From: Teratosphaeria epicoccoides
Taxonomy: Eukaryota > Ascomycota > Dothideomycetes > Mycosphaerellales > Teratosphaeriaceae
NCBI GenBank assembly: GCA_021401465.1
Contig: JADDMT010000131.1
Coordinates: 1-64,000, forward strand
Length of the DNA: 64,000 bases
Direction of reading: 5' to 3'
How positions within the stretch are numbered: position 1 is the first letter of the stretch; every line of letters begins with the position of its first letter. Below are positions 24,601 through 34,600 of this stretch, piece after piece. Below the pieces are notes generated by a model that searched no databases, was not told the DNA's origin, and saw only the letters and a list, made by a program, of their open reading frames with translations. The position numbers were made by a program, and so were the translations under genes.

Positions 24601-25008
24601 CTCCTCTGCCGTCACATCAAATCAGACAAGCCAAGTAAAAAACTAGACGCTGTAAAACTAGGACCATTTAGGATCAAGGCCAAGAAGGGACTAGTTAATT
24701 TTAAGTTACAGCTACCCGAGCAGATGAGAATATACCTAGTGTTCTATGTCTCTCTGCTAGAACAAGCAGCGCCAGACGCCGCACTGCAATCAGAACCCTT
24801 ACTACTCGACCCTGAAGTAGAAGAACTGGAGTACACTGTTAAGAGGATTATCGACACTTGCTAGCAGGACGGACAGCGAGAGTACTTAGTAAAATGGGAA
24901 GGATATAGGAGTACCGAGAACACCTAGGAACCCCTAGAACATCTGCGAAACTGTTAGCAAAAGATACGAAGTTTCGAGAAAGGAACGAACCTAGGAAGAA
25001 GATCCTAA
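21484..25008 (+). pseudogene. Family 2 Pol, copy E
   Basis: In the -1 frame relative to Gag, the order is aspartic protease (Leu-Ile-Asp-Ser-Gly-Cys at 21619-21636), reverse transcriptase with YLDD near 22660, RNase H (ETDAS near 23100), integrase with HHCC-like and DDE regions, and a chromodomain near 24880-24960. It ends at TAA 25006-25008. TAG stops interrupt it at Trp and Gln positions. The last 468 bp (24611-25078) are identical to F. Confidence 0.88.
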
Positions 25009-25626
25009 GCCACGACTAGACTCCCGCGGGACGCCGTCGACCGGCTCGGCTATCACGCCATCCAGGAAACCCTAATATGAGGCGTTAGCGAAACCCTCTA
25101 TTACGCTCCATGTCGTAGGACTAAGAGCGAGACCCGCGGAAGGATCTAGGTTAAGGAGAAACCCAGCCTGCGAGAGAGCTTGTTCCTTGGCCTCATCCTC
25201 CCTAATCTTACGCTCCTCAAGAGCGCGACCATCCTCGACCTCCTAGTCGACTACGTCTAACTGTTTTCGAAGACGCATCTCCTTTGCATGCGCCTCTATC
25301 ATCTTCTGCGAAGCCTCGGCTAGGACCGCCTTCACACGATTAAGATTAGCAATTAGTCTTTTCCGCTAATCGCCTAACTTCTTCTATTCGACCTCTATCA
25401 CCTTTGCGTCGCAACTCCGACAGTTGCTAAAGTGATATTACAAACATTTCCCTAAGGAAATATGTACCTGACAAACGAGTTTTAACTCTTGACACCAAGT
25501 GTAGGACTTTATGCTGTCCTAGCCCTAACGATGGATTCGATTCGCGCGGCGTTTGCGTTTCTGCGTTAAAGGGGCGTTAGTGTCTAGAATGACACAAGGC
25601 AGTAATGTAGAAAGAGAAGACATCAT
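24991..25626 (-). pseudogene. Convergent accessory ORF of family 2, copy E (212 codons)
   Basis: The reverse-strand frame starts with Met-Met at 25626. A basic patch KRKRR is at codons 23-27. Cysteines are at codons 11, 45, 52, 61, 69 and 72, with His at 55 and 65. A charged helix rich in Lys, Glu, Ala and Arg spans about codons 78-155 (likely coiled coil). A non-charged C-terminal part follows. Seven premature stops occur (six TAG, one TAA). It overlaps the end of pol by 18 bp, tail-to-tail. The same ORF with the same boundaries is in D and F, which supports it as a former gene. No family recognised. Confidence 0.72.
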
Positions 25627-25702
25627 AGCGTAAAAAAAGTGACAAGAGAAACCCTGCACTAATAAGGTAGCTTAGGGACGAGCTAGGCTAAGAGGGGGAT
25701 AG

Positions 25703-26191
25703 TGTCATAAGTGTCAGAAGTACTATCCGGAGTACTATAGGATACAGGATCATAAGGGTCCTAAGTGCTATGAGTCATAGTATAGTCATAGGAGTACTAT
25801 AAGTCATAGGCATAGTCATAGGAGAAAGGATCTTTCACGTGAGGACAGATCCCTAGATCTATAGGGTTAGTCTACAGATCTATAGGCCTACAAGGAAGAA
25901 GGGATCTGTTATAGGATAACAGACCCTTAGATCTATAGGGTTAGTCTACAGATCTGTAGACATAGATCTATTAGGTCTATCGACAGATCTAACAGAGCTA
26001 CTCTATCTCTCTAGTATATAGGGATAGCTTTAGGACAGGCAGTTAGGAGCTTCGTGCTTAATCTCAATTTAATCCTCTCTTGCTTAGAGGAGAGTTAGTT
26101 ACAAGGTTAACTACCATTGTCGATATTCTTTATAGCTCTGCGAGTCTAACACCTAATCCCCTTCCTGCTATCGGCACCTACCCTTATGACA
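25703..26191 (+). repeat. 3' LTR of copy E
   Basis: 489 bp, matching 19176-19664 apart from transitions. It is preceded by a purine-rich tract (AGAGGGGGATAG), the expected plus-strand primer. Confidence 0.93.
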
Positions 26192-26196
26192 CTAAT
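26192..26196. repeat. Target-site duplication of E (CTAAT)
   Basis: CTAAT equals the five bases at 19171-19175 directly before the 5' LTR. Confidence 0.94.
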
Positions 26197-27785
26197 CCCC
26201 GAGTAGTACCTTCCGTTTAGCGCTAGCTGTGCCATGGGGAGCTACTGTTTCTAGTCAGATTGCTCATAATTAATGAAGTTCCGTAGGTACGCCTATACCT
26301 ACTAGTTCGGGCGTTTAGGGCCTCTGTCTGTTTATAGGTAGTACGTAGAGCTTAACTGCTAGGACACCCCTATCCTTTCGCAGAAGGTCCTCTAAAAGGT
26401 GCTAGTCTAGTTAGTACCCTAGTCGCTTGTAATAGCCGCTAGCATTCCGTGGTACTAGGCCTAGTAGTCTATAAACTTCTCTGCGTACTCCTCTGCTTTC
26501 ATGCTAGGTATTACCTGTAACACTACGGACTTGCATAAGCGGTCCTTAATAACCTATAGGTACTAACATCCCTTAGACTCAGGCAGGTCTGTCATGAAAT
26601 CCATCGAGATTTCCTAGAAGAATCTGTTAGGAACTAGTAGTAGCTTTAGTAGTCTATGCTTATGTTCTCTCTATACCTTGTTACGACCGTAGTAGTCGCA
26701 GTTTCTTAGGAATCGCTAGACATGCTTAGATAGCAAGGGCTAGTAGAAGTCGCTCCCTAGGATCATTGTCGTGGCATCCTGTCCTAGGTGCCCGTATACT
26801 AGGGCGTCATGCATAGACTAGATTAGCCTCGTCCTAAGTGTGTCGTTACTTTCATCTCTAGGGTCCGGGATGTCCTGCCTAGACTAACTCGTTACTACTC
26901 TAGGGACCTAGAGCTTCTCACGGTACCGCAGGAATCCCCTCTTGTCGACCTTGTAGTCCCTAGCTTGTAATTTTAGCGTCACCCTAGCTAGTAGCGTCTA
27001 GGAACTACTCTTTACTACTCTGACTACTATCGAGTATAGCTCGTCCTTCTCTACTATGGCTGCCTACAACTCATTAAGGGTGCGGTCCTAGAAGGGCCTA
27101 GTAGAGTCTGTGTTAGAAGGCGCGGAGTTAACAGGTGCCGATTTGTCCTTGACTATAGTAGTAGGTATTATGCAGGTCGAGGTAATTAGTACACTGTTAC
27201 TACTCTCGTCTGTAGTCTCTAGCTAATTTTTCACGACCTCTAGATCTAAGAACCTCTTAAGCCGCGATTCCTTATCTGCTACTCCTAGCGTGTCCTGTTC
27301 TCGTCTCGACAGCGCGTCTAGCACTACTACCTCGGAGCCTAGGCAGTACACTAGGGAGAACTAGAATTACGCGAGGGTCTCGTACTACCGTATCTGTCGC
27401 TTAGACAGCTGTCGCTTGACCATAAAGTACTCTAGGTTTTTGTAGTCTATAAGTATTGTAAAGGGGCTACACAACTTCAGCTCGGGGCCCTAGAACTTAA
27501 GGCTAGATACTACGGCTAACATTTCCTTGTCGTAGATGTTATAGTTAATCTCCGCTTTGTTAAGCTTCTATGAAAAGAAACCGACTAGTCTACGGACCCT
27601 ATTACTTTCTTGTAGGAGAGCTGCCCCTAACGTAAACCTACTATAGTTAGTCTCTAAAAAGGTCGGCAGCTCCGGGTTCTATTAAGAAAGGACTAGCGCT
27701 AAGCAGAACTTTGCCTTTAGCCTTTTAAACGCAGACTCCTTGCTTTCTCCCTAGCATCTCGAAAACCTAACCCCTAAGCAGTACG
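26197..27785 (-). pseudogene. Family 3 Pol: end of reverse transcriptase, RNase H, integrase
   Basis: Read on the minus strand from about 27785: a reverse-transcriptase C-terminal segment, RNase H (Leu-Glu-Thr-Asn before Tyr-Ser-Arg, where the usual Asp is Asn) and a tether. The integrase zinc region (His-Gly/His-Leu-Gly with Asn-Cys-Asp-Tyr-Tyr, one Cys changed to Tyr) and the catalytic core (Met-Asp-Phe-Met-Thr-Asp-Leu; Thr-Ser-Asp) follow, up to the E insertion. Numerous TAG codons. The reading frame resumes at 19175. Confidence 0.85.
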
Positions 27786-28193
27786 AAGTACGAAGAGTAG
27801 ACTAAGTAGAGCCGAGTTAGCTGAGTAAGTGCTAGTAGTATACTAGCAGTATCTTACTAGCTCGGCCTACTTGGCCCTACTCCTAGCTACTTGATTCACG
27901 GGCTCGTTAGCCTTCCTACTCATGCCTACTTGTAGGCATGCTTTTTTAACGGCTTTCTACTCGATCGCTACTTACCTACACTCGTACGCTCCTCTGACGT
28001 AGCCTTCCCCTAGCCCTGCGATCTAGCGACAGGCATCACTACTAAGTGTTAGCGATATGTAGTAGTTAGAACACACACTACTATAGCCGCTTGCCTGTAG
28101 TAATTAGCTACTATTCTAATACGTAGTCTATAATAGGCTAAAGAACAGGAAACAGCATCGTTCTTAGGGTGTCGATATCAAATACAGGCTCTC
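27786..28193. repeat. Left end of T with subterminal-type repeats
   Basis: There is no coding frame here. Repeated short motifs appear: GCTAGTAGTATACTAGC at about 27831-27847, and AGCTCGG/CCGAG and CTACTTG units in both orientations (27809-27905). Similar units lie at 37684-37890 and 55318-55350. Such clusters are typical of transposase-binding subterminal regions of CACTA-type elements; the role here is inferred. Confidence 0.45.
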
Positions 28194-28279
28194 TTAACTC
28201 ACGAGCTTAGCTTGTTTGTCACAAAATACACCTTTTTGTCTACTGCCAAATAAACAATTAAAACAGACCCCTAGGCCAT
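28194..28279 (-). pseudogene. C-terminus of an unrecognised T gene with a CxxC zinc-like motif
   Basis: The last codons read Val-Cys-Phe-Asn-Cys-Leu-Phe-Gly, then Cys ten residues later, then a stop at 28194-28196. The CxNC-x10-C spacing resembles the second half of the cysteine motif in the family 1 convergent gene. The frame continues upstream through 28803-28847 and 37022-37560 once the solo LTR and H are removed. Confidence 0.5.
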
Positions 28280-28797
28280 TGTCATAAGGGTAGGTGCTAA
28301 TAGCAGGAAGGGGATCAGGTGTTAGACTCGTAGAGCTATGAAGAATATCGACAATAGCAGTTAACCTTGTAACTAACTCTCCTCTAAGCAAGAGAGGATT
28401 AAATTAAGATTAAGCACGAAGCTCCTAACTACCTGTCCTAAAGCTATCCCTATATACTAGAGAGACAGAGTAGCTCTGTTAGATCTGTTAATAGACCTAA
28501 CAGATCCGTGTCTACAGATCTGTAGACTAACCCTACAGATCTAAGGGTCTGTCATCCTATAACAGATCCCTTCTTCCTTGTAGGCCTATAGATCTGTAGA
28601 CTAACCCTATAGATCCGGGGATCTGTCCTTACGTGACAGATCCTTTCTCCTATAATTATGCCTATGACTCATAGTACTCCTATGACTATACTATGACTCA
28701 TAGTACTCCTATGACTATACTATGACTCATAGCACTTAGGACCCTCATGATCCTGTATCCTATAGTACTCCGGACAGTACTCCTGACACTTATGACA
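28280..28797 (-). repeat. Solo LTR of family 2 (518 bp)
   Basis: It starts TGTCAT and ends ATGACA in inverse orientation with no internal region. The flanks are GCCAT (28275-28279) and GCTAT (28798-28802), a TSD with one RIP-type C-to-T difference. It is 29 bp longer than E and F LTRs because of a tandem duplication of a TAGTACTCCTATGACTATAC-containing unit at about 28672-28730. It is best explained by LTR-LTR recombination that removed the element. Confidence 0.9.
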
Positions 28798-28802
28798 GCT
28801 AT

Positions 28803-28847
28803 CTACATCTTATCCCTATGTCATCTGCACTGTTACTATAGCCTATA
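28803..28847 (-). pseudogene. Internal fragment of the T gene between solo LTR and H
   Basis: Forty-five bases that keep the minus-strand frame joining 37022-37560 with 28194-28279. They encode a short stretch including Ile-Val-Thr-Val-Gln-Met. Stops are TAG and TAA. Confidence 0.45.
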
Positions 28848-29207
28848 TGATATAGATGTATGTGCTATATGATATGAAAATATCTCGCAGTGTGACAGAG
28901 TAATCCGACCTTTTAGTAGGTACAAGACAGCGCTGCTTTCTGCTTATCGCAGAGGTGGCGCTAAGGGTGCTTATAACCCCTGACGCTCCTTAATTAGGGA
29001 AAGCATGTCCGAGCCTAACCCCGTAGGGGTACCGTAGGGTCAGCGACGTAGGGGCGTCCTACGTCGACAACTGATCCTACTTAGACGACATACGAGCTAA
29101 CGTATGTACGAAGGACCCCCTTGCTATATGTAGTAGGGTCACTGCATGCTAAGGGCGGCTATTAGAACCCATGCGGTTCAAATGGTCCCCTAGTATTAAC
29201 CGTATCA
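28848..29207 (-). repeat. 3' LTR of copy H
   Basis: 360 bp, TG...CA. It shares the variant CGGTTCAAATGGTCC with copy I, unlike A and C, so H and I belong to one subfamily. Confidence 0.94.
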
Positions 29208-30005
29208 CTGCCCCTCCTCCTATGAGGATGTCCCTAGCCTTACTAAGTGACGCACGCGGAACATATAGGGTACGGGATATAGCACGCTCACACTGCGCAA
29301 GGGTGAATAGGTAGATAGCCTGCGTAACATGTGTCATGCGCATACCTTAACACCTTCGCAGCGAGTACAGGGCGGAGGCTGCTAACTCGGGCGGGTTTTA
29401 ATCTGTCACATGTTAGGCGGCTTCGTAACACCTTCGCTTCACATGCGGATCGAGATATCAGGAAACCACGAGTACGTACTTCGGTTAATCCTTGAAATTA
29501 TAGGGCGAGCATGCGCGCCGGCCTCGCCAAGTAGCTTGGCTGTCCCTATTTAGTCGTGACCGTGAAGAACGTGTCGCAGAACCTCGGGGTAGTAGGAAAG
29601 TGCGCGGACGCTCTGCGCGCGCCGCTCGAAACGGCAGGAGCGCGCTCCTGGCGCGGGCCTCGCCACATTTCCATGCTAGTAGGCTAGCACGAGTGCGGTC
29701 GGCGCACATGCGTGACAGCCGCGTTATCCGTTATTGCATCATTCGGTCCCCTTGTAAGTTAACTAAAGGCAGGTACTCTGCGCATGTAGTTCGAGTCACT
29801 AGCTTAACGGTTGCGGTAGGCAACAGGGGGGCTGTCAGAGGGTATAAAAACCTCGTCGCTCCCTAAACTTTCCTGTTCCAAGACACTAACATCGACCTCT
29901 ACTCCTACTTCGCTTAGCTTGCGCCTCGCCGTGTCTGCGGGTCCGTACTAGAGCTCCTTCTTCTTCAATTAATCAATTAAGATCAATTAACCTGTCTTAG
30001 CTATA
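29208..30005 (+). promoter_or_regulatory. Promoter and leader of the convergent gene, copy H
   Basis: About 800 bp between the LTR and the accessory ATG. It has a GC-rich segment at about 29600-29660 and a TATAAAAA box at 29843-29850. A pyrimidine-rich leader follows, with TTCTTCTTC and an AATTAATCAATTAAGATCAA run just before the ATG at 30006. Small open frames in the GC-rich part are not conserved between copies, and I do not accept them as genes. Confidence 0.6.
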
Positions 30006-31502
30006 ATGGCTCATGTGCTGCAGACTAAGTTCGACGCTACTCGCTCTGCCCGCGATTGTCGCTCATGTCGACGATGCCTCGACAACCTTAGTAGCCAAGC
30101 TACACACATCTCTCCTCCGCGTGTTAGTAAGGCGTCCCCTACCCGCGAGGTATGCGTGACTTGTACTAACCGAAGCGTAGCCGAGATCTACGTCGGCGGG
30201 TTTGATAAGGGCGGTGTCTACCGCAATTGTGTCAACTATAATAGCAAGCATCAAAAATGCCAAGACCTCCCTGAAGAGGTATATAGCGAGTACAACTAGC
30301 TCTGCCGTAACATCGATGACTTCTAGAGTGCGCGCGACAAGGGGATTGCCGAAGGCACTCTGACTATGAACAGGCTACAGGCTAAGTACCGCGAGGCACT
30401 CGCCTACCTGCTCGGCGCCCTCTTGTGCTTCACCGCGACTGCTAACCGTTCTTACGGCAGTGTTCGCTTCGACTCTCTGCTAACAGGCGAAAACGTTTGT
30501 CTAGGTCTGATCGCAGACTTAGTCTAGAAGATCTTGAAGGTGCTAACCGTTAGGGTCGAGACCTTCGCCATAGTACGCATATAGTGCGGGTACCCTCCGA
30601 GTATGAAATGCTGACTTTTCCGCTAGGCTAACGTTAGCGTTAAGAAGTATCCGACTAGCCGTCAGCGTTAGCAACTCGGGGCCCTTGCCTCTATTGACGA
30701 TGACTTCGAAACGCGGATGATCCGCAAGAAGGTTATCAAGCAATTCGCCGCTCCTGCCGCTAAGGCTACGCCCTAGCGCCGTACCGAGAGGCAGCCTGCC
30801 TCTAAGCCGGTCCCGAGGACTAAGCCGTAAGTTACTCACTCGAATCCTGTCGCGTGCGTACAGCTAACACATTGTAGCGCCGCCGCCTACGCCGCCTCGA
30901 CGCTACTGTCTAAGAAGAAGAAGAGGGCCAGGGCCGAAATTGAGGTTAGCGACGAGGAAGCCGAGCCTTCCCTGCTTGCGACCCGCACTGCGTCTGTCAA
31001 GACGCTAAGGCACAAGCCTCTAGGCTAGATCTTTGAGGATGAGGAGGATGACGACGTTCAGGATACCTTCGGTCCTAACGTGATCCCTTCGCGCCGTAGT
31101 GTCACCGCACCGGTTACGCCTAAGGGAGACACTAAGTCTAATGATGTGGTCGACACTCGTGTCAAGAAGCGCAAGATAATCTCGAGGGCCGAGCGCGACA
31201 GCCGCAAGCGCGCTCGAGTCTCTTCGCCTTCTGATGCTAAGGATGAGGTAGTCGTCGCGACTAGGCGCGGTAAGGGTGTCGCTAGTTCTCTGGCTACTAT
31301 AGGCTCTGAAGACAAGCTCCCTCGCAACCTACTAAAGAAGAAGATGCCGGCCTCTCTTCGTGGCGTTGCTACCCCCGTTACTCATGGTCGCTTCGGGGTG
31401 TTTAGTAGACCCTATGCGGGTAGGCAGTCCCTAGCGGACCGTAACAAGAAAGACTCTCCTGCTTCGGGTTTAGTCAGGAAGCCCCCGACTAGTAGTCGCT
31501 AA
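30006..31502 (+). pseudogene. Convergent accessory gene of family 1, copy H (499 codons)
   Basis: ATG at 30006, TAA at 31500-31502. The cysteines at codons 18, 21, 24, 50, 53, 75 and 85 are visible. Codons 62 and 72 are Tyr (TAC), one G-to-A step from Cys, which would complete a CxxC-x8-C-x9-CxxC-x9-C pattern like that of fungal DUF3716-type proteins (resemblance only). KKKKR lies near codon 303, an acidic run near 345, KKRK at 387-390 and RKRAR at 400-404, a bipartite-like nuclear signal. About ten stops, the first at codon 98. Pol ends 140 bp away on the other strand. Function unknown. Confidence 0.82.
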
Positions 31503-31642
31503 GCATTAGCTACGAAGCTAATCCGAGCATGTCTCTTGTTCTTCTTAGGTTTATTCTAGGTGTGCCTTTAGGCATCAATGATGTATGAGTAGGGCGTTTG
31601 CTTCTCGTTGTCGCTTCGCGCGTCATGCGCTACATACACGTG

Positions 31643-34600
31643 TTAAGAATTCTGCTCCGGAACCCTTATCTTCCCATGAATCGACCTTCTCAAGCCCTGC
31701 TCACGCCTCCTCCGCTCTTCGAATTCACGAATAGCTTCCGGAGCGTTCTTGCAGTCTTCGGCCGGAACCTATTATGTGTACTTAGGTAGGTATCCTTTCT
31801 ACTTCACTAGATAGTGCGTTGCGCCCTTGCGCCGCATACTGTCCTTAATACCCTCGACTTCCTACTCTTCGTTCTCTTCTGCTACTAGCATCGGGTCCGC
31901 GGGCTCTTCGCCCTCGCGCTGTACCTATGGTTCGAGTAGAGATACGTAGAAGACGTCGTGCACGCAATACGACGATAGCAACGATAGCCGGTACGCCTGC
32001 GAGCCTATCGCGTCGCGTATCCGGAAGGGTCCGACGAACCTTGGCGTCATCTTCTTGCTCGGAAGTTTCAGCTTGAGATTCTTCGTCAATAGTAACACCT
32101 TCGTACTAACTACGTACTGCATCGGTTTAGCACGGGTATTATTATGTTTAATCTGGGATTCTGAGGCCTTTTTCTAGTGTTCTATTAGCACTAAATGTAC
32201 CTCGCGCATACGCCGCGCTAATTCCGCAGCGGCCGGCACCCTCTCCTCAGAAGACTCGTCCCGAGGCGGTTCTGGGTGTATTTCCAGATTAAAGCTATAA
32301 AGAATCTAAAATGGCGACATGCGCATAGTAGCATACACGCTGTTATTAACTGCAAATTCCGCCATAGGAATTGCGTCGGCCTAGGCATCCTAGTTCTTAG
32401 CGTAGTAGCACTAAAGGTACTACTTAAGAGTCTAGTTCATACGTTTAGTCTAACCATTAGTCTGTAGATAGAATGCTGTACTTAGGCGGTGCTTGACACG
32501 CGCCTCAAACACAAATTCTTGCTAGTATTCACTAGTAAAGACAGAACCTCGATCTAATAGGATACTTCGGGGGACACTAAAGCGCCGTACGACTTCGTCG
32601 CGAAGTAGCCACGCAAGCTCGCCACTTGTGCACTTTTTCGTACATAGGATGAAGATATTCATCTTCGAGTATCAGTCGACTACTATAAGGACAGCATCAA
32701 CCACATCGCCTTTCTACTTTGCTAGCGGCAAATCGGTAATGAAATCCATGGTCAAGTCTTGCCATAGTCTCTCTAGTAGTAGGAGCGCCTAAGTATCGCC
32801 GTAGGGGCGATAGCGCCGAGATTTGCTAATCTGGCACGTCTAGCAGGATTTGACATAGTCAGAGACATCCTATTCTAGCGTAGGCTACTAGTATTTACGT
32901 CCGAGAAGTGCGTTCGTCTTCTCTACGCTAAAATGGCCCGCGAGTTCATTGTCATGATGAATACAGAGGAGCTACGAACAGAGTGCGTAGTCGGCAGGTA
33001 CGTAGAGCCTATTGTCAAAGTACCACAAGTCGCCTGACTTGGTCTAGTACTTCGGACCGCCTGTAGTGTCCTAGAGGGCTACACCCTCATTAATCAACTC
33101 CGGTTCTCGCTCTTGCAACTACTGAATAAGTCTCGAGACTTCTTCAAAGGGTTCTTCAGACATCGCATGCTTACCGCATGTAAGCTAGTTAACTACCGCA
33201 CGGATCGAGCTAGACATAGTCGCCATAACTGCCGGATAGGAGGGTTCGTCACTAGCGGAGGCCGTGAGGCCCCATTAGACCCGTAGTCGACCTACAAGAG
33301 GAGCTAACGACGGATCGCCGCCCTAAACTGCAAGCTTCGTTTGCAGCGTAGGGAGAAGCTGTTAGTCACCCTCTTCCCTAGTGTCGTGGTCTAGTCGTCG
33401 CGAAGGACCGTCGGCCGGATTCGTCTTTCTAGAACGATGCTAGATAACGAAGTCAAAGCTAGTGAGGAAAGTCGCCTACCTTGCTTGCTGACTACTTAGC
33501 TGCTTCACGCCCATGAAGCCGCGAAGGTTGTTATGGTCGGTAAGCACCTTAATAGGGTGCGCTACGCCTTCGAGGTAGTGTCGGTACTCCTTGAAGCCGT
33601 CAATAATAGCCAAAAGCTCTTAGTCGTGAGTCTTGTAGTTAAGCTTAGCACCCTGCATCTTCCGCGACTAGAAGGCAATTAGGTACTATCGCGCACTGCC
33701 TTTGTGCGACTAGAGCTGCGATATAATTGCGGCTATTGCGAATTTTAAAGCATCGGTCTCTATCCGGATCTTCGCAGCGGGGTCAAAGTGCCGAAGTATA
33801 GGCGCAGTTTGAAAAGCTGCTTTAAGTTCAGAGAAGGCCTTGCTCTAAGCCTCCTCCTAAGGCACTTTCCCTGGCTTTTTTCCTCGAACCGCGCCCTTTG
33901 CGAGGGCCGTGAGGGGAGCCACGATCTTTGAGTAAGATCGTATGAATCTGCGGTAGAAGTTAGTAAATCCTAGGAACACCTGTACTTCTCAGAGGGTAGT
34001 CGGCTATAGCTACTCCGCGATTGCAGACACCCTTTAGTCATCCATGATGACTCCTTCTGTAGAGACGATGTATCCGAGAAACTCAATCCTATCCGTCAGG
34101 AATGATCACTTCTTTAGGTTCGCGTAGAGAGCGAACTTGCGGAGCTATTCGAGCACTATACTTAGATGCCGCATATGCTCCTCCTTCGAGTTAGAATAGA
34201 CTAGTATATCGTCTAAATACACTACGCAGCAGGTGTTAACGAGGCCGGCTAGGGCCCGGTTAATATACGCTTAGAACGTCGCTAGTGCGTTAGTCAAGCC
34301 GAATAGCATCACTATATACTCGAAGTGTCTGTACCGCGTTCAGAATGCGGTCTTCTACTTGTCGCCCTTTCGGATCGGTATCCGGTAGTAGGCGTCCTTC
34401 AAGTCGATAGACGAGAAGATGGCGGCGCGACTAAGGCGGTCAAGCGTCTCGCTAATAAGTAGTAGGGGGCAGCGGTTCTTCTAGGTTACCGCGTTAAGGC
34501 CCCTATAGTCAACGTATAGGCGGAGTGTGTTGTCCTTCTTCGGGACGAACATAACTAACGCTCTAGCCTCGCTGTCGCTTCGTCGGATCCACGCGTTCCT

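Larger units (their letters stand above)
19176..26191 (+). mobile_element. Family 2 Ty3/Gypsy element, complete copy E (7016 bp)
   Basis: 489-bp LTRs (19176-19664, 25703-26191) begin TGTCAT and end ATGACA. The TSD is CTAAT at 19171-19175 and 26192-26196. The internal region encodes Gag, a -1 frameshift site, Pol and a convergent ORF. It is inserted in the family 3 integrase; removing it restores that reading frame. F has exactly the same length. Confidence 0.96.
17274..27785 (-). mobile_element. Family 3 Ty3/Gypsy chromovirus remnant, split by E
   Basis: Two blocks (17274-19175 and 26192 to about 27785) are rejoined by the CTAAT duplication of E in the middle of an integrase frame. On the minus strand they encode part of reverse transcriptase/RNase H, integrase and a chromodomain. 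A convergent gene lies beyond pol on the plus strand. The 3' LTR is left of D and not visible. The 5' half (Gag, protease, most reverse transcriptase) is absent: homology stops where T begins. Confidence 0.82.

Noticed and set aside
29600..29866. Plus-strand Arg/Ala-rich ORF upstream of the convergent gene in H
   Set aside because: It lies in a GC-rich promoter segment; the frame is not kept in C or A and overlaps another equally long frame on the other strand.
31058..31327. Minus-strand ORF of 89 codons in H (also in C and I)
   Set aside because: It is opposite the KR-rich end of the convergent gene; the sense frame explains the codon pattern better.
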